Shown here in pieces: positions 28,022 through 35,216 of a stretch of 45,990 bases of DNA. The notes under the pieces are model-generated. The model worked only from the letters and a program-made list of their open reading frames with translations, made no database searches and was not told the origin of the DNA. Made by a program: the position numbers and the translations under genes. The stretch spans positions 1 through 45,990 of the forward strand of contig NZ_JACJQG010000078.1 in NCBI RefSeq assembly GCF_014696435.1. The letters run 5' to 3'. Source of the DNA: Calothrix anomala FACHB-343. GTDB lineage: Bacteria > Cyanobacteriota > Cyanobacteriia > Cyanobacteriales > Nostocaceae. The stretch's first letter is position 1, and every line of letters begins with the position of its first letter.

Positions 28022-29188
28022 CCCAAACAACAACGTTGCATCGTCTGCAAAGCAACTTTTTTACAAGAGCATAATTTTTACAATGGCGTTTGTGTTAATT
28101 GCGGAAACATTAACTACAGCAAACGTCATCAAAGCGCTGATTTGCAGGGGATGACGGCTGTTGTCACCGGGGCTAGGGTAAAAATTGGCTATGCTGTAGC
28201 GTTGAAATTGTTACGAGATGGTGCTGCTGTCATAGTTACAACGCGCTTTCCTCATGACGCTGCAAAACGATACGCTGCTGAACCTGACTTTGAAAAATGG
28301 CGCAATCGGTTGCAGATTTATGGGCTAGATTTGCGACATCTCCACAGTGTTGAGCAATTTACTCAACATATCCTCAAATTTTATCCGCGACTCGACATTA
28401 TTATTAACAACGCCGCACAAACAGTACGCCGTCCGCCAGCGTTTTATCAGCATTTAATTGAGTTTGAATCATTACCCGTGCAAGATTTACCGCCAGAATT
28501 GCCAAGTTTGCTAAGTCAGACTCATAGTTTAAACGCCGCAGAAAGTGAGAATTTGCTGCCAAAGGTAGCTAGTGAAGATATTAAACCAGAAAAATCAGCT
28601 TTTCTCTCACAAATTCCCCTAATTCCTGAAGATAATTTAGATAATTCCGCTTTATTTCCACCGGGAATGTATGGCGATGATGGACAACAGCTTGATTTGC
28701 GTCCGTTTAATAGCTGGCTGATGAAAGATGATGAAGTCAGCATTTTGGAATTACTGGAAGTGCATATCATTAATGCGATCGCACCTTTTGTCATTAATAG
28801 CAGACTCAAGCCGTTAATGAGCAACCAAAAAGAAACCGCCAAATACATCATCAACGTTTCCTCAATGGAAGGACGATTTAACGACGTTGATAAACCTTGG
28901 CGACATCCCCACACCAACATGGCAAAAGCTGCACTTAACCAAATGACTCGCACCTGTGCCAAAGAATATGCCAAACACCGAATTTTTATGAATGCAGTAG
29001 ACCCCGGTTGGATTAGCTTTCAACATCCTTATCACCAAGCCAAATCCATGCAAGAACGCGGCGTAAGTCCCCCTTTTGATATTATTGACGCAGCCGCGCG
29101 AATCTGCGATTTAATTTATTTGGGAATCAATCAAGGAAAGACCCCTTTTGGTAAATTATTTAAAGATTACATAGAAACAGACTGGTAG
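28019..29188 (+). CDS. Zinc-ribbon/short-chain-dehydrogenase fusion, atypical active site
   Basis: 389 residues. The N-terminal C7-x2-C10...C25-x2-C28 is a zinc ribbon. A Rossmann dehydrogenase follows, but the nucleotide loop reads TGARVKIG instead of TGxxxGIG. The NNAA and NVSSMEG strands are present. The usual YxxxK is replaced by TNMAK, so the catalytic Tyr is missing while Lys stays. A roughly 100-residue insertion lies between NNAA and the NVSS strand. Classical SDR chemistry is doubtful. The start ATG 28019 lies in a TGCCCAA array; earlier in-frame ATGs encode only repeat. Confidence 0.87.
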   Translation: MPKQQRCIVCKATFLQEHNFYNGVCVNCGNINYSKRHQSADLQGMTAVVTGARVKIGYAVALKLLRDGAAVIVTTRFPHDAAKRYAAEPDFEKWRNRLQIYGLDLRHLHSVEQFTQHILKFYPRLDIIINNAAQTVRRPPAFYQHLIEFESLPVQDLPPELPSLLSQTHSLNAAESENLLPKVASEDIKPEKSAFLSQIPLIPEDNLDNSALFPPGMYGDDGQQLDLRPFNSWLMKDDEVSILELLEVHIINAIAPFVINSRLKPLMSNQKETAKYIINVSSMEGRFNDVDKPWRHPHTNMAKAALNQMTRTCAKEYAKHRIFMNAVDPGWISFQHPYHQAKSMQERGVSPPFDIIDAAARICDLIYLGINQGKTPFGKLFKDYIETDW

Positions 29189-29197
29189 AGGAAAAAG

Positions 29198-29375
29198 GAC
29201 AAGGGAGACAAGGAGGACAGGGAGGACAAGGGAGACAAGGAATATTAGATTTTAGATTTTAGATTTTAGATTTTAGATTCAAACCCAATCCAAAATCGCA
29301 AATCCAAAATCCAAAATTGTTTCAATGCCCAATGCCCAATGCCCAATGCCCAATGCCCAATGCCCAATGCCCCAT
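29198..29375. repeat. GGGAGACAA, ATTTTAG and TGCCCAA arrays
   Basis: Three arrays in succession: GGAGGACAAG nonamers, five ATTTTAG heptamers with a partial inverted counterpart (TCCAAAA), then seven TGCCCAA units directly before the first tRNA-like gene. Confidence 0.9.
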
Positions 29376-29384
29376 ACCCATCAC

Positions 29385-29456
29385 GGCAGTGTAGCTTAAT
29401 GGTAAAGCACGTGTCTGCCAAACACGAAGACAACCGTTTGATTCGGTTCACTGCCA
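29385..29456 (+). tRNA. tRNA-Gly(GCC)-like, unusual T-loop (module copy 1, first gene)
   Basis: All four stems pair perfectly: GGCAGTG/CACTGCC, GCTT/AAGC, CGTGT/ACACG and AACCG/CGGTT. The anticodon loop CTGCCAA gives GCC. The T-loop is TTTGATT, so the near-invariant C56 is U, which should disturb the G19-C56 contact. CCA is not encoded. It differs from the typical cyanobacterial tRNA-Gly(GCC) as I remember it. Confidence 0.75.
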
Positions 29457-29457
29457 C

Positions 29458-29529
29458 AGTAACGTAGTTCAAATAACAGAATTCCTTGGAGTAGACCAGG
29501 AGATGCGGGTGTAAATCCTGCCGTTGCTA
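29458..29529 (+). tRNA. Degenerate tRNA-like gene (module copy 1, second gene)
   Basis: Starts 1 base after the previous gene. The acceptor AGTAACG/CGTTGCT and T-stem GCGGG/CCTGC pair with wobbles, and the D-stem is GTTC/GAAT. The D-loop lacks GG. The anticodon stem CCTTG/CCAGG has a U-C mismatch around loop GAGTAGA (position GTA, but A at 33). The T-loop TGTAAAT is non-canonical. It may not be aminoacylated. Confidence 0.5.
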
Positions 29530-29561
29530 TTTTTGTGCAAATGCGATAATATATGTATTAA

Positions 29562-29682
29562 GTCCGGGTAATTACTTATTATTAATTCTCCCCGCGTCCT
29601 CGCTTCCCCGCCGCCCCTAATCCCCAATCTGTGCGGTTCCCGAGTCCCCCGCGTCATCCCTAATAGTAAGTTTTAACCGGAC
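29562..29682. mobile_element. MITE, about 121 bases, between the two tRNA-like modules
   Basis: The termini GTCCGGGTAATTACTTATTA and the complement of GTCCGGTTAAAACTTACTAT are imperfect inverted repeats. The interior is C-rich with no open frame. Confidence 0.65.
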
Positions 29683-29709
29683 ACAATAATTAACTAAAGT
29701 CAATAACTA

Positions 29710-29783
29710 GGCAGTGTAGCTTAGTGGCAAAGTGCCTACTCTTCAAGTAGGAGACGACCGTTTGATTCGGTTCACTGCCACCA
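29710..29783 (+). tRNA. tRNA-Glu(UUC)-like with encoded CCA (module copy 2, first gene)
   Basis: A diverged copy of 29385-29456 with the same acceptor GGCAGTG/CACTGCC, the same T-loop TTTGATT, and a new anticodon stem CCTAC/GTAGG. The loop TCTTCAA places UUC at the anticodon but C at position 33, normally U. The 3' CCA is encoded (29781-29783). Changed identity in an otherwise conserved body is unusual. Confidence 0.6.
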
Positions 29784-29854
29784 GCAACGTAGTTCAAACA
29801 GCAGAATTCCTTGGAGTATACCAGGAGATGCGGGTGCGAATCCCGTCGTTGCTA
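29783..29854 (+). tRNA. Degenerate tRNA-like gene (module copy 2, second gene)
   Basis: A copy of 29458-29529 with a perfect 7-base acceptor AGCAACG/CGTTGCT and T-stem GCGGG/CCCGT around loop TGCGAAT. The D-loop again lacks GG. The anticodon-arm mismatch is conserved (CCTTG/CCAGG, loop GAGTATA). It shares its first base with the CCA end of the preceding gene. A bulged 6-base stem TCC(T)TGG/CCAGGA is an alternative fold. Confidence 0.5.
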
Positions 29855-30075
29855 TTGAGAATCCATGATTTTATCTACTGCAACACAAGCTTGATGAAAG
29901 CGTTCTTCCCAGGAACCGTTAATGATGATGTATGGTCTATTTCTGGATTTTAATTCACAAATACAGCGATCGCGAAATTTTGTTCTTAAATGAGGTAAAA
30001 ACCTTTGGCTATCATCTGCTTGACTTCTTCTAGGGTTTCACCAACACCACTAAATAATGCATATTCATTAGCCAA
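29852..30075 (-). pseudogene. Frameshifted gene remnant
   Basis: Read on the minus strand, a TTG-started frame (ANEYALFSGVGETLEEVKQM) overlaps the stop of the upstream gene. It runs to AKGFYLI and stops. A -1 shift at the T-run near 29997 restores a sensible frame, through PYIIINGSWEERFHQACVAV to IMDSQ. The stop lies in the last bases of the tRNA-like gene. I do not recognise the family. Two short genes rather than one broken gene is possible. Confidence 0.45.
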
Positions 30076-30676
30076 TCGGATGATTACCAGGGTTTACCGC
30101 ATGAATATACTCGCTACCAGAATGCGGTCTTCCGCGTTTATAATAAGCTTCTTGTGGTTGTCCCCAGCCTAACTGTAAAATAATTTCTAAAAAGTTAGAA
30201 TTTTCCCATTTCCATAAACTAGCCCATTCTGTTCTTTGGGCAATTCTTTCGACATCAATTTTATGAATGCGTTCGTGTTGTTTGCTATTATTAAAACTCA
30301 GATATAAATCCATATCCGAAGTAACTTCATACCAAAATTGTAAGATTGAATCTTTGGCGGATTGTAATATCTCTAAATCCTGATTTAAAGCAATTAATTC
30401 ACTATCTATTTTCGGATAATGTACAGTTTTCCCTTTGACATTCACTTCATGCCAAATGATGCCTGACACGTGATTTTCTCTTTGATAGTCGTGAATAGCA
30501 GCTTTAAAATCTTGATAGGCAGTAAACTTTTGCAGTCCATCAGTTCTGATAAACTGGTCAATTATTGGATTGCCAGAAACTGTTACTTCTAATTTTAGGC
30601 GTTCTCCCTTCAAGCAAGCTTGACGTTCGGCTGCTAAAATTTGGATGAGTTCTTCGGTAGTATAAACCTTTGACAT
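30068..30676 (-). CDS. Conserved-type hypothetical protein
   Basis: A 202-residue soluble protein with no signal or membrane helix. The N-terminus KVYTTEELIQILAAERQACL is predicted helical; the rest mixes short strands and helices. I do not recognise a domain. I place the start at ATG 30676 because the longer frame begins in an AATGACC repeat. The remnant at 29852-30075 follows directly with overlap, so they were probably co-transcribed. Confidence 0.75.
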   Translation of the reverse strand: MSKVYTTEELIQILAAERQACLKGERLKLEVTVSGNPIIDQFIRTDGLQKFTAYQDFKAAIHDYQRENHVSGIIWHEVNVKGKTVHYPKIDSELIALNQDLEILQSAKDSILQFWYEVTSDMDLYLSFNNSKQHERIHKIDVERIAQRTEWASLWKWENSNFLEIILQLGWGQPQEAYYKRGRPHSGSEYIHAVNPGNHPIG

Positions 30677-30811
30677 CAGAACACGCTCTAATTGGTCATT
30701 GGTCATTAGTCTTCTAATATGGACTATAGACTATGAAGTAAGTTTTTTTTGTTAAATCAGATTATTTACAGATTATCTCTTGACGAAATTGACAATGTAG
30801 TATCAGATATG

Positions 30812-30846
30812 ACTAAAAATTAGGGCAGACCAATTTGGTCTACCCT
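30812..30846 (-). terminator. Intrinsic terminator of the thioredoxin-fold gene
   Basis: On the minus strand, stem AGGGTAGACCAAA/TTGGTCTGCCCT is followed by AATTTTTAG, 6 bases after the stop at 30852. Confidence 0.85.
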
Positions 30847-30851
30847 CAAGG

Positions 30852-31439
30852 TTACTTACTTAACTCACTACTGAATTCATTGAAGGAACGCCGCTTTAAC
30901 TGTACTGACTCGGAACGAGGTAATAAATCAAACACTTCACGAAAGCGATCGTCGATTTCTTCAAAAGGTACTTGACCTTGTTTATTTAAAACTACTTTAC
31001 CGGATTGATCGAAGACTACAACTTGAGGTACTGCCCCAGAATAATAATATCTTGGATCGGTAGGGTCATTAGTTTTTTGAGATGAGAAGGTATCTACACT
31101 AATGGGGATAATTTCTGCAACTTTACCGTAAAATTCCTGTACTCGCGAAATTGTAATGGCATATTCCTTACAATCTTTGCTGTCATCGACATAAAAAGCC
31201 AAAAACACTGGTTTATGCTCTTGTAGAGACTGTGCTAATGTCTGTCTGGGAGGAATTAGCGAACCATTACCAGCATAAACTACGAAAATGTTGCCTTCAT
31301 AATTGTCTTCCTTAATACCAGCAGATGCTGGTTGGATATTGAGAATCAACAAGCACGCAAGCAGCACCAAAGCTTTAGAAATCAATTTTTGCCAATGAGT
31401 TTTTTTCTGTAAAAAAGGAAACTTTAAGCCATTCATCAA
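30852..31439 (-). CDS. Thioredoxin-like thylakoid protein (photosystem I accumulation-factor type)
   Basis: 195 residues. A basic N-terminus and a hydrophobic helix (KALVLLACLLILNIQPASA, about 27-45) act as signal or anchor. A thioredoxin fold follows, with PVFLAFYVDDSKDCKEYA and the cis-Pro segment AVPQVVVFDQSGKVV. A single Cys stands where CxxC would be expected, so disulfide-reductase activity is unlikely. It resembles the cyanobacterial family I recall as thylakoid photosystem I accumulation factors. The role is therefore by analogy only. Confidence 0.8.
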   Translation of the reverse strand: MMNGLKFPFLQKKTHWQKLISKALVLLACLLILNIQPASAGIKEDNYEGNIFVVYAGNGSLIPPRQTLAQSLQEHKPVFLAFYVDDSKDCKEYAITISRVQEFYGKVAEIIPISVDTFSSQKTNDPTDPRYYYSGAVPQVVVFDQSGKVVLNKQGQVPFEEIDDRFREVFDLLPRSESVQLKRRSFNEFSSELSK

Positions 31440-31550
31440 AAGAAACCTTGTGAGCTACTATTTTGTGAGTTTTTGCTGAATTCAGCAAGTAGCGCTGGAT
31501 ATATGATTACGTCCTTGCACCATTTTTTAAGATAACGCCTATGGGGACTA

Positions 31551-31740
31551 GGGGCTAGGGGCTAGGGGCTAGGGTGCAGAGGAAGCAGAGGAGGCAGAGG
31601 AAGCAGAGGAGGCAGAGGGGGTAAATAAATACTTAATGCCCAATGCCCAATGCCCCATGCCCCATGCCCAATGACAACTGACTATTGACTATTGACTATT
31701 GACCATTGACCATTGACTATTAACTATTGACAAAATTAAT
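31551..31740. repeat. GGGGCTA, GAGGCAGA, TGCCCAA and TTGACTA arrays
   Basis: Four heptamer-type arrays in a row fill the gap before murT. There is no gene in the gap 31440-31757. Confidence 0.9.
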
Positions 31741-31757
31741 TTAAGCTATTAATTACT

Positions 31758-33098
31758 GTGGCAAACAAATTACATCTTATAGATAGAATCAAACTAGGTT
31801 TGGCGGTATCGGTGGCGAAAAGCGTGACTTTGATGGTGCGATCGCTCCGCCTCGGTGCTGCTAGTGTATTACCAGGGTCGATTGCGCGTAAAATTGAACC
31901 GAAGTTGTTGCAATTGTTGAGTCAGCAGGTAAAACAAGGGGCGATTCTCATTGCTGGTACTAATGGTAAAACTACTACGTCCCTACTTTTACGAGAAATT
32001 TTAGAGCGCAAGGGCTACCGTGTGGCGCATAATTCCACAGGCGCGAATTTGGAAAATGGGTTGATGACGGCGCTGATGGATAACGCCAGCTTAACGGGTA
32101 GCTTGGATGTGGACTATGCGATTTTAGAAGTTGATGAGAATATCCTACCCAAGGTATTAGCACCGATTCAACCAAAGCTGATTCTGTGTTTAAATTTGTT
32201 CCGCGATCAACTCGATAGGTACGGGGAAGTCGATACTATTAGTAAACGCTGGGGAAGTGCGATCGCAACTTTATCACCCCAAACTATTGTAGTTGCTAAT
32301 GCTGACGATCCTACCATTTGCTATCTCGGTCAACAATTAACTCAACAGCGCGTCTCGTTTTTCGGTTTGAGCGAACCAGAACATTATTTAGAAGCGATTC
32401 CCCATGCTGTTGATTCTATCTATTGTCCCAGATGCGGACAAGCTCTCAACTACGAAGGCGTTTATTTGTCCCACATGGGCGAATATAGTTGTGGTAATTG
32501 CGGCTTTAGTCGCAGTCAACCCAGCCTCAACAGCAGCGAATGGCCGCAAATTTTGGTGGGGTTATATAACAAATACAATACCTTAGCTGCTGCCACAGCC
32601 GCCCAAGAATTAGGAGTTGATGCGGCGACTATCCGCGAGACTATTCCCAACTTCCACGCAGCTTTTGGGCGTGCGGAAGAATTGGAAATTAACGGGAAAA
32701 AGGTACGGATTTTATTATCAAAAAATCCTGTGGGGACGAATGAAACAATTCGCGTCGTTACTCAAAGCACAGATAAAACTACATTGCTGGTGTTAAACGA
32801 CAGAGTGCAAGATGGTGAAGATGTATCTTGGATATGGGATGTCGATACAGAGAAACTAGTCCAGCGTGGAGGTACTTTAGTTGTGAGTGGCGATCGCGCT
32901 TATGACATGGCTTTACGTCTGCGTTACAGCGATCCTCAGCCTAATAATAATTTTAACCTAATTGTGGAAGAAGATTTACGCAATGCCATTAACACAGCAT
33001 TAGACCGTACACCCAACAACGAAACGCTGCATATATTACCCACATATACAGCCATGTTGAGTGTACGTGAAGTTTTAACTGGGCGGAAGATTTTGTAA
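31758..33098 (+). CDS. murT: Mur-ligase-like lipid II amidotransferase subunit MurT
   Basis: The ATP-dependent partner of GatD; in Gram-positives the pair amidates the D-Glu of lipid II (established). The 446 residues start with GTG 31758. P-loop GTNGKTTTSLLL is near residue 66. A Cys4 ribbon, CPRCG...CGNCG around residues 223-252, is typical of MurT. The C-terminal DUF1727-type domain follows. gatD lies 950 bases downstream in the same direction. Whether cyanobacterial peptidoglycan is amidated by this pair is inference. Confidence 0.9.
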   Translation: MANKLHLIDRIKLGLAVSVAKSVTLMVRSLRLGAASVLPGSIARKIEPKLLQLLSQQVKQGAILIAGTNGKTTTSLLLREILERKGYRVAHNSTGANLENGLMTALMDNASLTGSLDVDYAILEVDENILPKVLAPIQPKLILCLNLFRDQLDRYGEVDTISKRWGSAIATLSPQTIVVANADDPTICYLGQQLTQQRVSFFGLSEPEHYLEAIPHAVDSIYCPRCGQALNYEGVYLSHMGEYSCGNCGFSRSQPSLNSSEWPQILVGLYNKYNTLAAATAAQELGVDAATIRETIPNFHAAFGRAEELEINGKKVRILLSKNPVGTNETIRVVTQSTDKTTLLVLNDRVQDGEDVSWIWDVDTEKLVQRGGTLVVSGDRAYDMALRLRYSDPQPNNNFNLIVEEDLRNAINTALDRTPNNETLHILPTYTAMLSVREVLTGRKIL

Positions 33099-33250
33099 TT
33101 GGGCATAGGGCATGGGGCATAGGGCATTGGGCATTGGAAAAATTTTGGATTTTAGATTTTAGATTGAAATCCAAAATCGCAAATCTAAAATCTAAAATTG
33201 CTTGTCCCCCTTGTCCTCCTTGTCTCCCTTGTCCTGTCCCCTCTAGCCCT
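33098..33250. repeat. TGGGCAT, TTTTAGA and CCTTGTCCC arrays
   Basis: TGGGCATAGGGCATGG units begin at the murT stop, followed by ATTTTAGA and nonamer repeats. There is no gene. Confidence 0.85.
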
Positions 33251-33261
33251 TAGCCCCTAAA

Positions 33262-33663
33262 TTACTGCAACTTCACAGCTGCGCGCTGAATTGGTAACAC
33301 TTCTTCTAAAGTCATCTCATGGTCAGCTGTGAGATGACTACTACAGCAAATTGTACTAAAGAAAACTTTTTGACCAACTAATTCTGAAAAATACTGTTGT
33401 AAAAGTAAACGAGAGGTAATATCTCCTAATAATTCGCCCAAATCTTTGGTGAGTTGGTCTTTATCATCGCGGTGTACCATTCTATATTTAAAATTGGTTT
33501 CACCGACTAAATCTTTAACAGCAGAATCAAAATTATCTTTTTTACCTTGAACATAAGCAAAAGCTTGTTCTTCCAAAAAATGCCAAGCTTCTGGGAAAAT
33601 CTCCCGAATTTTTTCGAGATGATTCTCTGTTTGGTAGACTAATGTAGCAGTTTTACAATCCAT
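33262..33663 (-). CDS. Small hypothetical protein between murT and gatD
   Basis: A 133-residue soluble protein, mostly predicted helical (ENHLEKIREIFPEAWHFLEEQAFAYVQ). It is acidic to neutral with no signal, membrane helix or metal motif apart from two adjacent Cys near residue 100 (STICCSSH). The start at 33663 is preferred over 33690 because the extra nine residues are untypical. It opposes the flanking murT and gatD. I do not recognise it. Confidence 0.7.
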   Translation of the reverse strand: MDCKTATLVYQTENHLEKIREIFPEAWHFLEEQAFAYVQGKKDNFDSAVKDLVGETNFKYRMVHRDDKDQLTKDLGELLGDITSRLLLQQYFSELVGQKVFFSTICCSSHLTADHEMTLEEVLPIQRAAVKLQ

Positions 33664-33997
33664 ATAGTAATATTTCAGTTTGTGACACAAACCTTTGACA
33701 ATCTGTAATCTTACGACTCAACAGGAAAAGTGAAACTGAATTTTTGTATTCCCTGATAACTCTCTTGGGATTATCGGCAAAATGTTACTGCAAAACTGTT
33801 ACATAAACTACGAATAAACATAGCATTTAAAACCAATGTGCGATATGCTTACCCAAAATCTAGATATACACCGGATTCGCCAATCGTAAATTGAAAAATA
33901 TATGAATGATTCATTTATTCAAGAAACATAACTCAGCATAAAAACTTTTTAGTTAGATGGTTATGTGCTACATCACACAACCAGGGTATTAAAATCA

Positions 33998-34032
33998 ATG
34001 CCCAATGCCCAATGCCCAATGCCCCATGCCCT
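33998..34032. repeat. TGCCCAA heptamers before gatD
   Basis: Four to five units directly before the gatD start create an in-frame but repeat-encoded extension, rejected as coding. The gap 33664-33997 shows no gene. Confidence 0.85.
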
Positions 34033-34046
34033 ATTTCCAACATTAT

Positions 34047-34865
34047 ATGACTTCTCCAAAATTTGAAATTACAATTGGTTGGTTATATCCAACGCTGATG
34101 AGTACCTATGGCGATCGCGGTAATGTAATTACTATAGAACGCCGCGCTCAATGGCGGGGATACAGCGTGAAAGTTTTACCGTTGGATCAAAATGCTACTG
34201 CCGATGAGATTAAATCTGTAGACTTGATTGTCGGTGGTGGTGCGCAAGATAGACAGCAGGAAATTGTCATGCGCGATTTGCAAGGTGCTAAAGCCGATGC
34301 TATGCGTGACAAAATAGAAAATGGTACGCCAGGAGTCTTTACCTGCGGTTCGCCTCAGTTACTCGGACATTATTACGAACCAGGATTAGGACAACGGATT
34401 GAAGGTTTAGGAATCTTAGATTTAGTCTCAGTTCATCCTGGTGAAAATACTAAACGCTGCATCGGAAATTTGGTAATTGAAGTTACAGCCTCACGCCTAG
34501 CCCAAGATTTAAAAGCAATGACAGGTAGCACGCCTTATTTAGTCGGCTTTGAAAATCACGGCGGACGCACTAAGTTGGGGAAAGTAGAAGCGTTAGGAAA
34601 AGTCGTTTACGGTTTGGGCAATAATGGTGAAGATGGTACCGAGGGAGCATTTTATCAGAATGCGATCGCTACCTATTCCCACGGCCCCTTGTTACCCAAA
34701 AATCCCTTTGTTGCAGATTGGTTAATTCAAACAGCGTTGCGGCTGAAGTATCAACAGCCAATTACCCTAGAACCCTTGGATGATACCTTAGCAATGCAAG
34801 CACGGGAAGCTATGTTTAAGCGGTTGAAAGTAAATTTACCCACACCAGCAGTCGCAAAGGTTTAA
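34047..34865 (+). CDS. gatD: Glutamine amidotransferase subunit GatD
   Basis: The glutaminase subunit of the MurT-GatD complex. The 272 residues start at ATG 34047. The N-terminal TIGWLYPTLMSTYGDRGN is typical of GatD, followed by LIVGGGAQDRQQ. The nucleophile C100 lies in VFTCGSPQLLG, and the catalytic His in ATYSHGPLLPKNP. It belongs with murT by function and order, although an opposing gene and long repeat stretches now separate them. Confidence 0.9.
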   Translation: MTSPKFEITIGWLYPTLMSTYGDRGNVITIERRAQWRGYSVKVLPLDQNATADEIKSVDLIVGGGAQDRQQEIVMRDLQGAKADAMRDKIENGTPGVFTCGSPQLLGHYYEPGLGQRIEGLGILDLVSVHPGENTKRCIGNLVIEVTASRLAQDLKAMTGSTPYLVGFENHGGRTKLGKVEALGKVVYGLGNNGEDGTEGAFYQNAIATYSHGPLLPKNPFVADWLIQTALRLKYQQPITLEPLDDTLAMQAREAMFKRLKVNLPTPAVAKV

Positions 34866-34892
34866 AATTCCCCAAATATAGTCTTTAACGTA

Positions 34893-34923
34893 GGGTGTGT
34901 TAGGCATTCCGCCATAACGCACC
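34893..34923. repeat. Palindromic repeat GGTGTGTTA...TAACGCACC
   Basis: Imperfect 9-base arms, probably a dispersed-repeat remnant. The remainder of 34866-35216 is AT-rich, with no gene or clear signal. Confidence 0.55.
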
Positions 34924-35216
34924 GACGACCATATCTGAAGCTACATCAAGAAGATATTACAACAAGCGATCGCTCAATACTCTATTTCTGTTCAGCCCTA
35001 AACTAGAACTATCTAAGCGGCGAAAATGTATTTATTAATACAATTAATTACGCTGTTTTATACTTATAAAAATCAGCTTTAAATTAAAAACGCAAAATCT
35101 TTATCAAATTAACACAGAACTTTATACCTAGAAAATGCTAGGTATTACTGTAAATCATCTTGGCTGCATCCCAATACAGTCATGTTTAAGATAGTTAATA
35201 TTCTGTAATACTTAAC

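Noticed and set aside
33998-34046. Repeat-encoded extension of GatD
   Set aside because: Fourteen residues encoded by or next to TGCCCAA units; the family start TSPKFEITIGW begins at ATG 34047.
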